Below are positions 25,097-33,604 of a stretch of DNA of 64,000 nt, piece by piece. The stretch spans positions 53,642 through 117,641 of the forward strand of contig CAXBCP010000015.1 in NCBI GenBank assembly GCA_963974055.1, given 5' to 3'. The notes below the pieces were generated by a model. The model searched no databases. It was given only the letters and a program-made list of their open reading frames with translations, and had not been told where the DNA came from. The first letter of the stretch is position 1. Every line of letters begins with the position of its first letter. The translations under genes and the position numbers were made by a program. This DNA comes from CAXBCP01 sp963974055 (lineage in GTDB: Bacteria; Pseudomonadota; Alphaproteobacteria; MPNO01; UBA830).

Positions 25097-26464
25097 ATGC
25101 CTGCACCGCTGACGGAAAATGCCGCGATCCCGCGCTCTCTGCTCCACGAAGCAGGAGGCATCCGGGCGCTTCTCCGGGAACGGCTCTGGCTTCAGGTTCT
25201 GATCGGTATGGCGCTGGGGATCGGCGTCGGGCTGGTCCTCGCGCCCTCCGCGGGTTGGGTCAGCAGCACGACCGGTTCGATCATCGGGAGCTGGCTTGCC
25301 CTGCCCGGCCAGGCCTTCCTTGCATCCATAAAATTCGTCGTAGTGCCGCTCGTCCTGGCCTCGGTTATTCGCGGTATCGCCGCCGGCGAAAGCCCGGAAA
25401 TTGTCGGAAAAATTGGCGTCCGGACCGTCATCTTCTTTCTCGCAACCACCGTCATCGCCGTCACGATCGGCCTTGCCTGCGCGTTTATCATCGCCCCCGG
25501 CAGCTTTATTGATCCGGGCCTGGTCTCCGCTCTCGTTAAACCCGCTACGACCGCGGCCGCGCCTGCCGGCGGCGGCCTATCGTCGATCGCCAGCCAGACC
25601 CAGGACCTGCCGGCGCGGCTCGTCGGGCTTGTCCCCACCAATTTGCTGACCTCCCTGGTGCAGGGGGAAATGCTGCATATCGTAATCGGCTCGGCAATCG
25701 TCGGGATCGCGATGCTCTCCATGCCGTCGGACCAGTCGCGCAGCCTGCTCGACCTTCTCGCCAGCCTGCAATCGGTTTGCATGGTGATCGTCAAATGGGT
25801 GCTTCGCTTCGCACCGATCGCCGTGTTCGGCCTGATGGCCGATATCGCCGCACGGGTCGGCCTGAAGGCGATCACCGGCATGGCGGTGTATATGGCGACC
25901 GTCGTGTTCGGTCTGGTCCTGCTGATGGCCGTGTATCTGCTGATCGTGTTCGTGCTGGCCCGTAAATCGCCTCTCGCCTTCCTCCGCGACACCCGCGAGG
26001 CGCTTCTCCTGGCGTTCTCCACGTCGAGTTCGGCGGCGGTGATGCCGCTGTCGCTGCAGACCGCCGAAAACAAACTGGGCGTGCCGCCCGCGGTTTCCCG
26101 GTTTGTCATTCCGCTCGGCACCACCATCAACATGGGCGGCACCGCGCTTTACCAGGCGGTCGCCGCAATATTCCTGGCGCAGGTATTCGGGATTCCCATC
26201 GGCACGATGGGCTTGGTGCTGATCGTGTTCATGGCCGTCGGGGCGGCGATCGGCTCCCCCGGGACGCCGGGCGTCGGCATCGTGATCCTGGCCAGCATCC
26301 TGGAAACCGTCGGTATTCCGAGCGCCGGGATCGTTCTGATCATCGGCGTGGACCGTATTCTCGACATGTGCCGCACCGTGGTGAACGTGACCGGCGATCT
26401 CGTTGCCGCAACGGTGATCGGTTCCAGTTTCCCCACGGTCGGGCAGGACACAGACGCCCCATAA
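25097..26464 (+). CDS. Dicarboxylate/amino acid:cation symporter (DAACS family)
   Basis: A 455-residue secondary transporter of the GltP/DctA/glutamate family, with eight helices and two re-entrant loops. Hallmarks are the serine-rich loop AFSTSSSAAVMPLSLQ and the sodium/substrate motif GTTINMGGTALYQ (NMGGT). The C-terminal loop ASILETVGIPSAGIVLIIGVDRILDMCRT carries the substrate-binding aspartate in the DRxxDMxRT pattern. It imports C4-dicarboxylates or acidic/neutral amino acids with Na+ or H+; which of these cannot be decided. A perfect FNR-type box lies upstream. Confidence 0.94.
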   Translation: MPAPLTENAAIPRSLLHEAGGIRALLRERLWLQVLIGMALGIGVGLVLAPSAGWVSSTTGSIIGSWLALPGQAFLASIKFVVVPLVLASVIRGIAAGESPEIVGKIGVRTVIFFLATTVIAVTIGLACAFIIAPGSFIDPGLVSALVKPATTAAAPAGGGLSSIASQTQDLPARLVGLVPTNLLTSLVQGEMLHIVIGSAIVGIAMLSMPSDQSRSLLDLLASLQSVCMVIVKWVLRFAPIAVFGLMADIAARVGLKAITGMAVYMATVVFGLVLLMAVYLLIVFVLARKSPLAFLRDTREALLLAFSTSSSAAVMPLSLQTAENKLGVPPAVSRFVIPLGTTINMGGTALYQAVAAIFLAQVFGIPIGTMGLVLIVFMAVGAAIGSPGTPGVGIVILASILETVGIPSAGIVLIIGVDRILDMCRTVVNVTGDLVAATVIGSSFPTVGQDTDAP

Positions 26465-26490
26465 ATAAAAACAGCCGCCAGGCGGCGGCT
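26462..26490 (-). terminator. Rho-independent terminator (minus strand)
   Basis: A 7-base-pair stem, AGCCGCC/GGCGGCT (26473-26479 and 26484-26490), with a 4-base loop. On the minus strand it is followed by GTTTTTATTTA. It would stop transcripts from the membrane AraC-type gene (stop at 26689) before they enter the symporter gene. The same hairpin lacks a U run on the plus strand. Confidence 0.65.
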
Positions 26491-26688
26491 AATTCATTGA
26501 AAAATATGGCGGTCGATCCCGGGGCGTCAATCGTCGGCCGGCGGTGGCCAGCCGCCACTTCGCCGACGAATTCAACCTGTCGGCACAGATTTTCCGACCG
26601 AATCGACACTGATCGGCGACGCGGCGCGCCAGGCCCTGGGGCGTAGCCGCCCGATGCAGGTGTTCTAGGGCTTCGCCACCCAATATTT
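26491..26688. other. Non-coding spacer with no recognised gene
   Basis: This roughly 200-base stretch separates the terminator from the AraC-type gene stop. Short open frames on both strands cross it, but none has a convincing ribosome-binding site or protein profile. Some plus-strand segments look protein-like in scattered frames, so it may be decayed coding sequence; this is weak. Confidence 0.4.
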
Positions 26689-28362
26689 CTAGGCGTCGTC
26701 CGGCTTTTTCAGGATCGACCACGGCGTATGGCCGTAGCGGTCGCGAAACACGCGGGTGAAATAGTTGGCGTTGGGGATACCGACCGCATGCGCGACTTCG
26801 GCCACCGAATTGAAGCTGCCGGCTTCGAGCAGCCGGCGCCCTCGTTCCAGCCGTTCGAAACGAAGAAACTCATTCGGCGTGAGACCCGCTGCCGTATCTA
26901 TCCGCCGCCGCAGGGTCCGCGGGCTGACGGCCAGCGCGGCAGCCAATTGATCAAGCCCGAAGGTCCGGTCGCCCAAATTCGTCTGCGCCACAGACAGCGC
27001 GCGTTCGAAAAACGCCTCGTCGGACGTCATCGTCGGATTGGAGTCGGGATTGGCCCCTTCCACCCGCACCCGCACGCCCGCTTTGTGCGCCGTCGTTTCC
27101 AGCTCGCGGCGGACCGTCTCGACCTGGCCTTCCATGTCCCGGATAAAATAGCTCAACGCGAACGCGATCAGGATCGTTTCCACGCAGATGCCCATGTGGA
27201 ATGACCAGTTTTCCAAAAGCGAAACGTGCAAGGGATATCCTGCGTCAGTGTCCGGATAGAAAAAGCCGACGAATTCGACGATAAACACGCTCATCAACGC
27301 CAAATAGGATAACAAGAAATAGACTGCCGGGCGGGACCCACGGACCGCCTGGATCAATGCGCTACCCGCCATCACCAGACCCAGAGTGCCGAGACAGATG
27401 CTCGACGTCAGAGCGTAAGGTAGGATACCGGCGATCTCGGCGGCCAGTGCCATCAACATCAAGGCCGCTATCAGAAGCACAGCCCGGTTGGTGCGTGGCA
27501 TGCGTTCCGGCAACCGGAGCAGAACGCGGCCACAGAGCGGCAGGGCCAGGCCGGCAAGAATCCCGGACGCCTGCGCCAGGGAATCCGCAAGACCGCCGTA
27601 AATCGGAATTGGCGACAGCTGGTAGAGGGGCCCGTCATAAATGAAGACATGCACCGTGATGAATATCAGGTAGAGGCAGTAATACACCGACTGAATATGT
27701 CGCCCGCGGTGATACAGCAGCACGTTCACGAAAAACATCGCCGCCATGAACCCGAAAAAGGCCGACAACACGATCAGGTCCTGCCTGTCTCGCGTATCCA
27801 GTGTCGCCGTCGGAATGAATTTCAGGGAAATGTCCGGCTTGGATTTGCTCGTAAAACTCAGGTAAAGCCGGGCAGTGTCGTTGGCACTGAATTCGACGGT
27901 TGTGGCCGGCCAGCGTGAATTGCGGCTGCGCTCGGGCGCCGGAACCGCGCGCCCGCTGCGCTGAACGGCCGGGGCCTGATCGGATCGCAGCCGATAGGTC
28001 CTAAATTCGTCGATTTCGAATGGCGCAGGCACCAGTGCCCAAGATTGAGGGGCATTCCCGACCCGCACGGCATCAATCCGGACCCACAATGTGCCCTTGC
28101 CTGGAATGCCGACATGCGCGGCACAATGGTCGGAGAATTTCCCGGCCCTGTCCAGCGCGATGATATCGGCCAGTTCCAATGCCCCGGTACCGTCCCGGTA
28201 GACATGCCGCAGAAGCTGCCGCGATGTCGGCAGGGTATCGGCGACCATGCCCAATAAAATCGGGCCCGGGCTGCGGTCGCTACAATCGGCAGCGGCGGCG
28301 GACCAGCACAAAACGGCCAGAATGACCGAACAAACAAGATTTTTCAGCGCAGATTTCAGCAC
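26689..28362 (-). CDS. Membrane-bound AraC-type transcriptional regulator with 7TM-DISM sensor
   Basis: 557 residues in three parts. An N-terminal signal segment (1-25) leads to a periplasmic all-beta domain of the 7TMR-DISM extracellular type (about 30-190). Seven membrane helices follow (about 195-410, including MAAMFFVNVLLYHRGRHIQS), then a linker and a C-terminal AraC-type double helix-turn-helix (about 450-555: LAAALAVSPRTLRRRI, then SVAEVAHAVGIPNANYFTRVF). It should sense a periplasmic ligand and bind DNA from the membrane. It is divergent from the PEP-CTERM gene at 28577, with direct repeats in the shared promoter region, so that gene is its likely target. Confidence 0.9.
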   Translation of the reverse strand: MLKSALKNLVCSVILAVLCWSAAAADCSDRSPGPILLGMVADTLPTSRQLLRHVYRDGTGALELADIIALDRAGKFSDHCAAHVGIPGKGTLWVRIDAVRVGNAPQSWALVPAPFEIDEFRTYRLRSDQAPAVQRSGRAVPAPERSRNSRWPATTVEFSANDTARLYLSFTSKSKPDISLKFIPTATLDTRDRQDLIVLSAFFGFMAAMFFVNVLLYHRGRHIQSVYYCLYLIFITVHVFIYDGPLYQLSPIPIYGGLADSLAQASGILAGLALPLCGRVLLRLPERMPRTNRAVLLIAALMLMALAAEIAGILPYALTSSICLGTLGLVMAGSALIQAVRGSRPAVYFLLSYLALMSVFIVEFVGFFYPDTDAGYPLHVSLLENWSFHMGICVETILIAFALSYFIRDMEGQVETVRRELETTAHKAGVRVRVEGANPDSNPTMTSDEAFFERALSVAQTNLGDRTFGLDQLAAALAVSPRTLRRRIDTAAGLTPNEFLRFERLERGRRLLEAGSFNSVAEVAHAVGIPNANYFTRVFRDRYGHTPWSILKKPDDA

Positions 28363-28404
28363 GGAAGCGTTACCATCGCCACGAATCGGACAACCAGCAT
28401 TGAG

Positions 28405-28475
28405 CCCTGTCCAGCAGGGTTAATCCATCCCCTGTCTAGCACAAAACGGCCAAATGCAGGTCCATATAGGCCAAA
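28405..28475. promoter_or_regulatory. Two pairs of direct repeats in the divergent promoter, candidate AraC-type sites
   Basis: GGCCAAA occurs at 28448-28454 and exactly again at 28469-28475, a 21-base period (two helical turns). CCCTGTCCAGCA (28405-28416) recurs as CCCTGTCTAGCA (28430-28441), 11 of 12 identical with a 25-base period. Tandem half-sites spaced by about two turns are the usual AraC-family arrangement. They lie between the starts of the membrane AraC-type regulator and the glycine-rich protein. Confidence 0.5.
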
Positions 28476-28576
28476 CGGTCGAAACCAATTGTCTGCGCGA
28501 GACGTCCGTCACTAGTCTTTGTCGCCCCACAAAAGCGGGCAATGACTGGTTGTAGAGGTACAGGAGCGCCGGAATC

Positions 28577-31500
28577 ATGCGGAACGCTATAGGAAAATTC
28601 GTCAGAAGCGGTATCGTAATTTGCGGGCTGACGCCGCTATGGGCGGCAACGGGCGCCCACGCTCTGGAAATCCGGGTCATCGCGGGTTCGAGCGCCGCAA
28701 ACTCGTCGATCCTGGTCGGGCCATTCACCCCGTTCGGGTCGATCGAAATTCCGGCCGCCACCTACCAGTCCGGCGACACGTTTCGCGGCTCCGAGCTGCT
28801 GATTTCCGACAACGCGGGCATCATGGAATTCAGTTTCAAGGGCGACCTGAACGTGGCGGGCGACACCGTCAACCTGTCCGGCAACGTACCCGTGCGCTTC
28901 AAGGTATTTGGCGACGCGGTTTTTACCGGCACCAGTTTCGATTTAAGCGCCGACGGCACCCACGGAGCTCTCGGCGGCGGCGATGGCGGCGCGAGAGGAT
29001 CGGGTGGCGCAGGCGGATCGGGTGGCGCGGGTGGATATGGCGGCGCCGCAGGGGACGGCGGCGATGGCGGGAATGCGCTTTTAGATCCGGAGGGCGGCCA
29101 CGACGGATCCGACGGCGCATCTGCCATTGCGGGGGCGTTCGGCGGTACGGGTAGTTCAGGCGCAAGCGGAACGGCCGGAGAAAATGGCACTAGCGGTTTC
29201 GTTCTGTCTGGCGATGCGAACGGCGGACAAACGACGCAGAACGCGAATGGCGGTACAGGCGGCGGTCAGGGTGGTCAGGGCGGGAGTAGTGGCGGATTGG
29301 GGGGGCTTGGACAATTTCGCAATCTTGTGCCGGGTCATAACCCGCCGCCCGGTAACGGCGGCGATGGCAGCAATGGCGGTTCAGGTAAACGTGGCGCAAG
29401 TGGTCAGTCCGGTAGCAACGGTGACATTGGCCGCAATTTTGTCGGCAGCTCAAGAACGCTCAATGATCTGACGGCCGGTGGTGGTGGCAGTGGCGGTCAG
29501 GGCGGCGGCGGCGGACAAGGCGGCGGCGGCGGCGGCGGCGGACAGGGTGGTGGCGGTGGCGGCGGCGAAGGCGGTCATTCCCTGATATCCGGCGAGGATG
29601 GCGGGAACGGCGGCGACGGCGGCGACGGCGGCGACGGCGGCGACGGCGGCGACGGCGGCCAGGGCGGCATCGGCGGCGGCGGCGGCGGTCTGCTCGATGT
29701 GATTGCCTTCGGCAATCTGGATGCCACCAATGCGACGTTCGCGGCGCGTGGCGGGGCCGGATCGGATGGAAGTTCCGGTTCATCCGGTAGCCGTGGCGAT
29801 GCCGGCAATATGGGCACTCTCGGCCAGTCGCGCGAAGACGCCGGCAATGGCGGCGATGGCGGTTTCGGGTCGGCGGGCGGCGTTGACGGCGACGGCGGCA
29901 GAGGAGGCGACGGCGGCGGCGGTGCGGGCGGCACCGTGCGGCTAATGGGCACCACCACGACGCTGACGGGTGCGACGGTCGATGCAAGGGGGGGCAGCCC
30001 GAACTCCTCCCATGCCGGCGAAGACGGTGCGTTTCTGCTGGGCAATAACCAGGCGCAATCGACCGCCGGCGTAACCCAGACCACCTCGGATACCGTGACC
30101 GGCGCGGGTCCGCGCACCGCCAATCCGTTCGTCAGCGGTAATCCGGACACACCGTTTCTGCGCGGGCTCGTCAACGGGCCGGAAGGGTTCGGTATCTCGG
30201 AAGACACGGTCGATGCGGCAACGCGCCAGGCCGCAAGGGACGCCAACGGCGCGCGCACGGTGGCCTATTTGGGGTCCAACGCAGCGCCGGTCTACGGCGG
30301 CGACAGCTTCGCGGCGTCCGGGTTCAACACGGTGGAACTGGTCAACCTGTCGGAGGGCAATCTCGACGCACCGATACTCAGTGTCTCCACCAGTCCGGTG
30401 GACATCGCATTCGCGCCGCTGCAGACCGGCGGTATCGGGTCCAACACCCAGCTTGGCGGCGACGGCACAACGAACACGCTGGGCGCCCTTGGTGCGGGTC
30501 AGCGGTTCATGACGACCGCCCCGACCGACCGGAATCTCCTGCTCGCAGCCGTCGATATCGGTGGCGAGACCCAGGGTTTCTCTGGCGGCGGGGACGGTTT
30601 TGTCACCTTCGATGTGCGGGCCGAGGCACAGCTGTCCACGAACACGGTCGATCTCGGCGCGGTGCGCGTCGGCGGCGGACCGCTGACCGGTTCAGCAACC
30701 GTGTCGAACACGGCGACCGATCTTGGCATTTACACCGATACGCTGACCGCCGTGGCGGCGCGAACCGACGGAAACCCGTCGCCGTTCTCGCCCGACCCGG
30801 CGGCGACCGGCGAAATCGCAGCCGGCGGGAACACAGCCCTGAATTTCGGTCTGAGCGACGCGACGTCGGGCGACTTCAGCGAAACGCGAACGGTGTCATA
30901 CCAGTCTGTAAACAACTATGCGGGCGCGAATTTCGGCGACGTGGTGGAGACGCAGAGCGCCGGCAGCGAAACGCTGGCATTGACCGGTCGCGTCTATCAG
31001 AAGGCCGAGGCAAATATCGCCAACCTCGACGCGATCAACAATTTCGGGATCGTCCATGTCGGCGATGCCGCCACCCTCGATTTCTCGGTCGCCAATACGG
31101 CAACAGGCGCACTGGTGGACCGGCTGGCACTCGGGGCAACGTCATTCAGCGGAACGGCATTTTCTCTGGCTTCAGGCCCCGGGGAGCTTGACGCCGGCCA
31201 ATCCGGCACGGTGTCGGTCGGCGCGGACACGTCGACGGCGGGGTTGTTCGTGGAATCCGGGTCCGCAAATTTCGTCAGCCGCAATGACGAGCTTGCCGAT
31301 ATCACGGCGACGAACGGAAGTGCCTCGGCGATCTGGGTGGTCCAGGTCAACAACTATGCCGATGCCGACCTGCAGCAGACCGGCGGCGACGGCAATTTCA
31401 CCGATCTCGTCGGCGACGGCTTCCTGCTCGATTTCGGCACCGTGCTGGCCGGCGACGCGGCGGGCGTGTCCGACCTGTTCCTGCTGAACGACGTGCTGGG

Positions 31501-31858
31501 ACCGACCGACCTGCTGGCCGGCACATGGGACCTGTCGGGCGTGGAGGCCGGCTTCCTCCTCAGCGGCTTCGATCCAGTCGCCGATCTGGATGCCGGCGAA
31601 GGCCAGGCGCTGACCATGAGCTGGGATTCGTCTCTGGTTCTCAGCGGCCTCTACGAATTCGATCTGGTATTCAACGGCACGGGATCCAACAATTCCGGCT
31701 ATGAGGGCGATTTGTCTCCTCTGACCCTGAGCGTGCGGCTGAACGTCCTGGCCAATGCGTCCGCCGTACCGGAACCGCCGCTGGGCGCGATCCTGGTTCT
31801 CGGTCTCGCCACTCTCTGGGTCCGCCGCCGCTATTCGGGAGATGTGGTTAACCGCTAA
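28577..31858 (+). CDS. Large glycine-rich secreted protein with PEP-CTERM sorting signal
   Basis: 1093 residues. A signal peptide covers about 1-30 (WAATGAHALEIRV). A beta-rich N-terminal domain runs to about residue 130. A very glycine-rich region follows (about 130-460), with stretches of GGDGGDGG and GGGGGQGG. Then come repeated immunoglobulin-like segments of the choice-of-anchor-D type, for example TVDLGAVRVGGGPLTGSATVSN and NNFGIVHVGDAATLDFSVAN. The C-terminus is VPEP (1064-1067), a short membrane helix and RRR, a classic PEP-CTERM signal cut by an exosortase, whose gene is not in the window. AGGAG precedes the ATG. Likely an exported surface or matrix protein. Confidence 0.88.
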   Translation: MRNAIGKFVRSGIVICGLTPLWAATGAHALEIRVIAGSSAANSSILVGPFTPFGSIEIPAATYQSGDTFRGSELLISDNAGIMEFSFKGDLNVAGDTVNLSGNVPVRFKVFGDAVFTGTSFDLSADGTHGALGGGDGGARGSGGAGGSGGAGGYGGAAGDGGDGGNALLDPEGGHDGSDGASAIAGAFGGTGSSGASGTAGENGTSGFVLSGDANGGQTTQNANGGTGGGQGGQGGSSGGLGGLGQFRNLVPGHNPPPGNGGDGSNGGSGKRGASGQSGSNGDIGRNFVGSSRTLNDLTAGGGGSGGQGGGGGQGGGGGGGGQGGGGGGGEGGHSLISGEDGGNGGDGGDGGDGGDGGDGGQGGIGGGGGGLLDVIAFGNLDATNATFAARGGAGSDGSSGSSGSRGDAGNMGTLGQSREDAGNGGDGGFGSAGGVDGDGGRGGDGGGGAGGTVRLMGTTTTLTGATVDARGGSPNSSHAGEDGAFLLGNNQAQSTAGVTQTTSDTVTGAGPRTANPFVSGNPDTPFLRGLVNGPEGFGISEDTVDAATRQAARDANGARTVAYLGSNAAPVYGGDSFAASGFNTVELVNLSEGNLDAPILSVSTSPVDIAFAPLQTGGIGSNTQLGGDGTTNTLGALGAGQRFMTTAPTDRNLLLAAVDIGGETQGFSGGGDGFVTFDVRAEAQLSTNTVDLGAVRVGGGPLTGSATVSNTATDLGIYTDTLTAVAARTDGNPSPFSPDPAATGEIAAGGNTALNFGLSDATSGDFSETRTVSYQSVNNYAGANFGDVVETQSAGSETLALTGRVYQKAEANIANLDAINNFGIVHVGDAATLDFSVANTATGALVDRLALGATSFSGTAFSLASGPGELDAGQSGTVSVGADTSTAGLFVESGSANFVSRNDELADITATNGSASAIWVVQVNNYADADLQQTGGDGNFTDLVGDGFLLDFGTVLAGDAAGVSDLFLLNDVLGPTDLLAGTWDLSGVEAGFLLSGFDPVADLDAGEGQALTMSWDSSLVLSGLYEFDLVFNGTGSNNSGYEGDLSPLTLSVRLNVLANASAVPEPPLGAILVLGLATLWVRRRYSGDVVNR
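29611..29655 (+). repeat. Five perfect tandem copies of a 9-base unit
   Basis: The unit CGGCGACGG is repeated five times without change inside the glycine-rich gene, encoding Gly-Asp-Gly repeats. It lies in a longer GGN-rich tract at about 29470-29690. Because the unit is 9 bases, copy-number slippage changes length but not reading frame. Confidence 0.9.
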
Positions 31859-31953
31859 GCGTCGGCATCCCGCCTGACCAGAACCGTTCGCAACGGAAAA
31901 CATCAATTCTTGGAAAATCTTATTTGAGCAATTTCAGTGCATTACAATGAAAT

Positions 31954-32029
31954 TGGCGTCCCCTAGGGGAGTCGAACCCCTGTTTCCGCCGTGAGAGGGC
32001 AGCGTCCTAGGCCACTAGACGAAGGGGAC
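31954..32029 (-). tRNA. tRNA-Glu (anticodon CTC)
   Basis: A 76-base cloverleaf on the minus strand. The acceptor arm GTCCCCT pairs with AGGGGAC, and CCA is encoded at the 3' end (31954-31956). The anticodon stem CTGCC/GGCGG holds the loop CTCTCAC with anticodon CTC. The T-arm contains GGTTCGACTCC. It reads GAG codons. It lies 95 bases past the glycine-rich gene, on the opposite strand. Confidence 0.97.
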
Positions 32030-32151
32030 ATGGCCAGACTTTCGAAGGACCGTTGTTCTATGTCATCCCGCCTGCCGTTGCAAGCGGACTGGATGCAAGC
32101 GCCGGATCGCTGTCACGGCGCCGAACGGCTGTTCCCCTTCCGGTCCGGGCA

Positions 32152-32439
32152 TTACTGGACCTTCAGGTCGATCCGGCCGAGGGATTTTCCGGTCGCGGGA
32201 TCGATGACCAGCAATCGGCCGGATCCGTCCCCGAGGCGCAGGCGCAACACGATCGTGCCGTCGCCGATACTGGTCTCGACGACTTCCGCACCGGCCGGCA
32301 GGGCGACCTCCGCCTGAAGGCCTGACCGCCCGGCGGCCGTCTTTTCGCCGGCTTTGTCGATGATCGCGTATATCAGGAAAACGACACCCGCGACGATAAG
32401 CACGCCCATTCCGATCACCAAAGCCTTGAGACCGCGCAT
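32152..32439 (-). CDS. DUF6476-like small membrane protein
   Basis: 95 residues. One membrane helix lies at about residues 5-25 (ALVIGMGVLIVAGVVFLIYAI). A small beta domain ends in RLLVIDPATGKSLGRIDLKVQ. Such a protein divergent from rluD is common in alphaproteobacteria, and its function is unknown. The ATG at 32439 has AAGGAC upstream and starts just before the helix; the frame stays open upstream but only as antisense to rluD. Only 21 bases separate its start codon from that of rluD. Confidence 0.82.
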   Translation of the reverse strand: MRGLKALVIGMGVLIVAGVVFLIYAIIDKAGEKTAAGRSGLQAEVALPAGAEVVETSIGDGTIVLRLRLGDGSGRLLVIDPATGKSLGRIDLKVQ

Positions 32440-32460
32440 CGAATATGTCCTTACTCTGTT

Positions 32461-33492
32461 ATGACCGAAGAAATCCCCACCGATGACGATGCGACAGCCG
32501 CGCCGCTCGATATCACCGTGCCGCCCGGCGCCGAAGGCGAACGTATCGACCGGCTGCTGGCGAACACCCTGCCCGACCGTTCCCGGACGTATCTCAAGCG
32601 GCTCGTCGAGAGCGGCTGCCTCTGCACATCGGACGATGGCGGGCGGACGATAGTCGAGCCCTCCTACAGGGTCAAACCGGGCGAGCGGTTTCTTCTCCGC
32701 ATTCCGGCCTCTGTCGACGCCGATCCGCAGGGAGAGGACATCCCGCTGGATGTCGTATACGAGGACGACGACCTGATCGTGATCAACAAGCCGGCCGGAC
32801 TGGTGGTTCATCCCGCCCCCGGCAATCTTACCGGCACGCTGGTAAACGCTCTGATCGCCCATTGCGGCGACAGCCTGAAGGGCATCGGCGGCGTCCGCAG
32901 GCCGGGGATCGTTCACCGTCTCGACAAGGACACCAGCGGCCTGATGGTGTCCGCCAAGACCGGCCCCGCCCACGAAGGGCTGACCCGGCAGTTCTCGGAG
33001 CATACGATCGAACGCGCCTATGCCGCTTTCGTGTGGGGCATGCCCAATCCATCCCACGGATCGATCGACGGCAATATCGGGCGAAGCCCCCGCAACCGCA
33101 AAAAAATGGCCGTATTGCCGGCGGGCGGGAAGACGGCGCGCACGAATTACCGTACCGAGGCCGCTTATGCGGCCGGCGCGGCGTCGCTTGTCGAATGCCG
33201 CCTGGAAACCGGCCGCACCCACCAGATACGCGTCCACATGGCCCATCTCGGAAATTCTGTGATCGGCGACCCGGTTTATGGCGGCGGCGCTACCCGCGCA
33301 CGCCAGGCGCCGCTGACGGACGAAGCCGTGGATGCGATCTCCCGGCTGCACCGCCAGGCGCTGCATGCGCGGCTTCTGGGGTTCGACCACCCGGTTACGG
33401 GCGAATTCATCCGCTTCGAGACCGGGCTCCCCGACGACTTGGCGGCGCTCGCGCGAATTTTAAAGGGGTCTGGAAATCCCCCCCAAAGATGA
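32461..33492 (+). CDS. rluD: 23S rRNA pseudouridine synthase, RluA/RluD family
   Basis: 343 residues. An S4 RNA-binding domain spans about 18-80 (GERIDRLLANTLPDRSRTYL). The catalytic domain carries the HRLDKDTSGLMV motif with its catalytic aspartate, and a later RTHQIRVH segment typical of RluA-family enzymes. The S4 domain and length favour RluD, which modifies helix 69 of 23S rRNA, over RluA or TruC. It precedes rpoH, as in many alphaproteobacteria. Confidence 0.92.
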   Translation: MTEEIPTDDDATAAPLDITVPPGAEGERIDRLLANTLPDRSRTYLKRLVESGCLCTSDDGGRTIVEPSYRVKPGERFLLRIPASVDADPQGEDIPLDVVYEDDDLIVINKPAGLVVHPAPGNLTGTLVNALIAHCGDSLKGIGGVRRPGIVHRLDKDTSGLMVSAKTGPAHEGLTRQFSEHTIERAYAAFVWGMPNPSHGSIDGNIGRSPRNRKKMAVLPAGGKTARTNYRTEAAYAAGAASLVECRLETGRTHQIRVHMAHLGNSVIGDPVYGGGATRARQAPLTDEAVDAISRLHRQALHARLLGFDHPVTGEFIRFETGLPDDLAALARILKGSGNPPQR

Positions 33493-33604
33493 CTATCTGT
33501 TAGTTATTATGCCTGCGTCGGGCCGTTGAAGCGGCAGGTAACGGCGCAGTTGTGGTTAATTGTACACGCTGAAAATACCTGTCAGGCAATGGGCGGCACC
33601 ATCG

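Noticed and set aside
26489..26722. Minus-strand frame of 77 codons overlapping the AraC-type gene stop
   Set aside because: It has no ribosome-binding site, no domain, and overlaps the end of a well-supported gene.
29470..29690. Tandem repeats considered as a CRISPR array
   Set aside because: The units are 9 bases, contiguous, without spacers, and lie within a coding frame.
29460..30258. Minus-strand proline- and arginine-rich frames opposite the glycine-rich gene
   Set aside because: They are the automatic reverse of GGN repeats, giving Pro/Arg/Ala strings without stops.
32440..33390. Upstream extension of the DUF6476-like frame (total 412 codons)
   Set aside because: The added part is antisense to rluD; the real protein begins at the ATG at 32439 just before its membrane helix.
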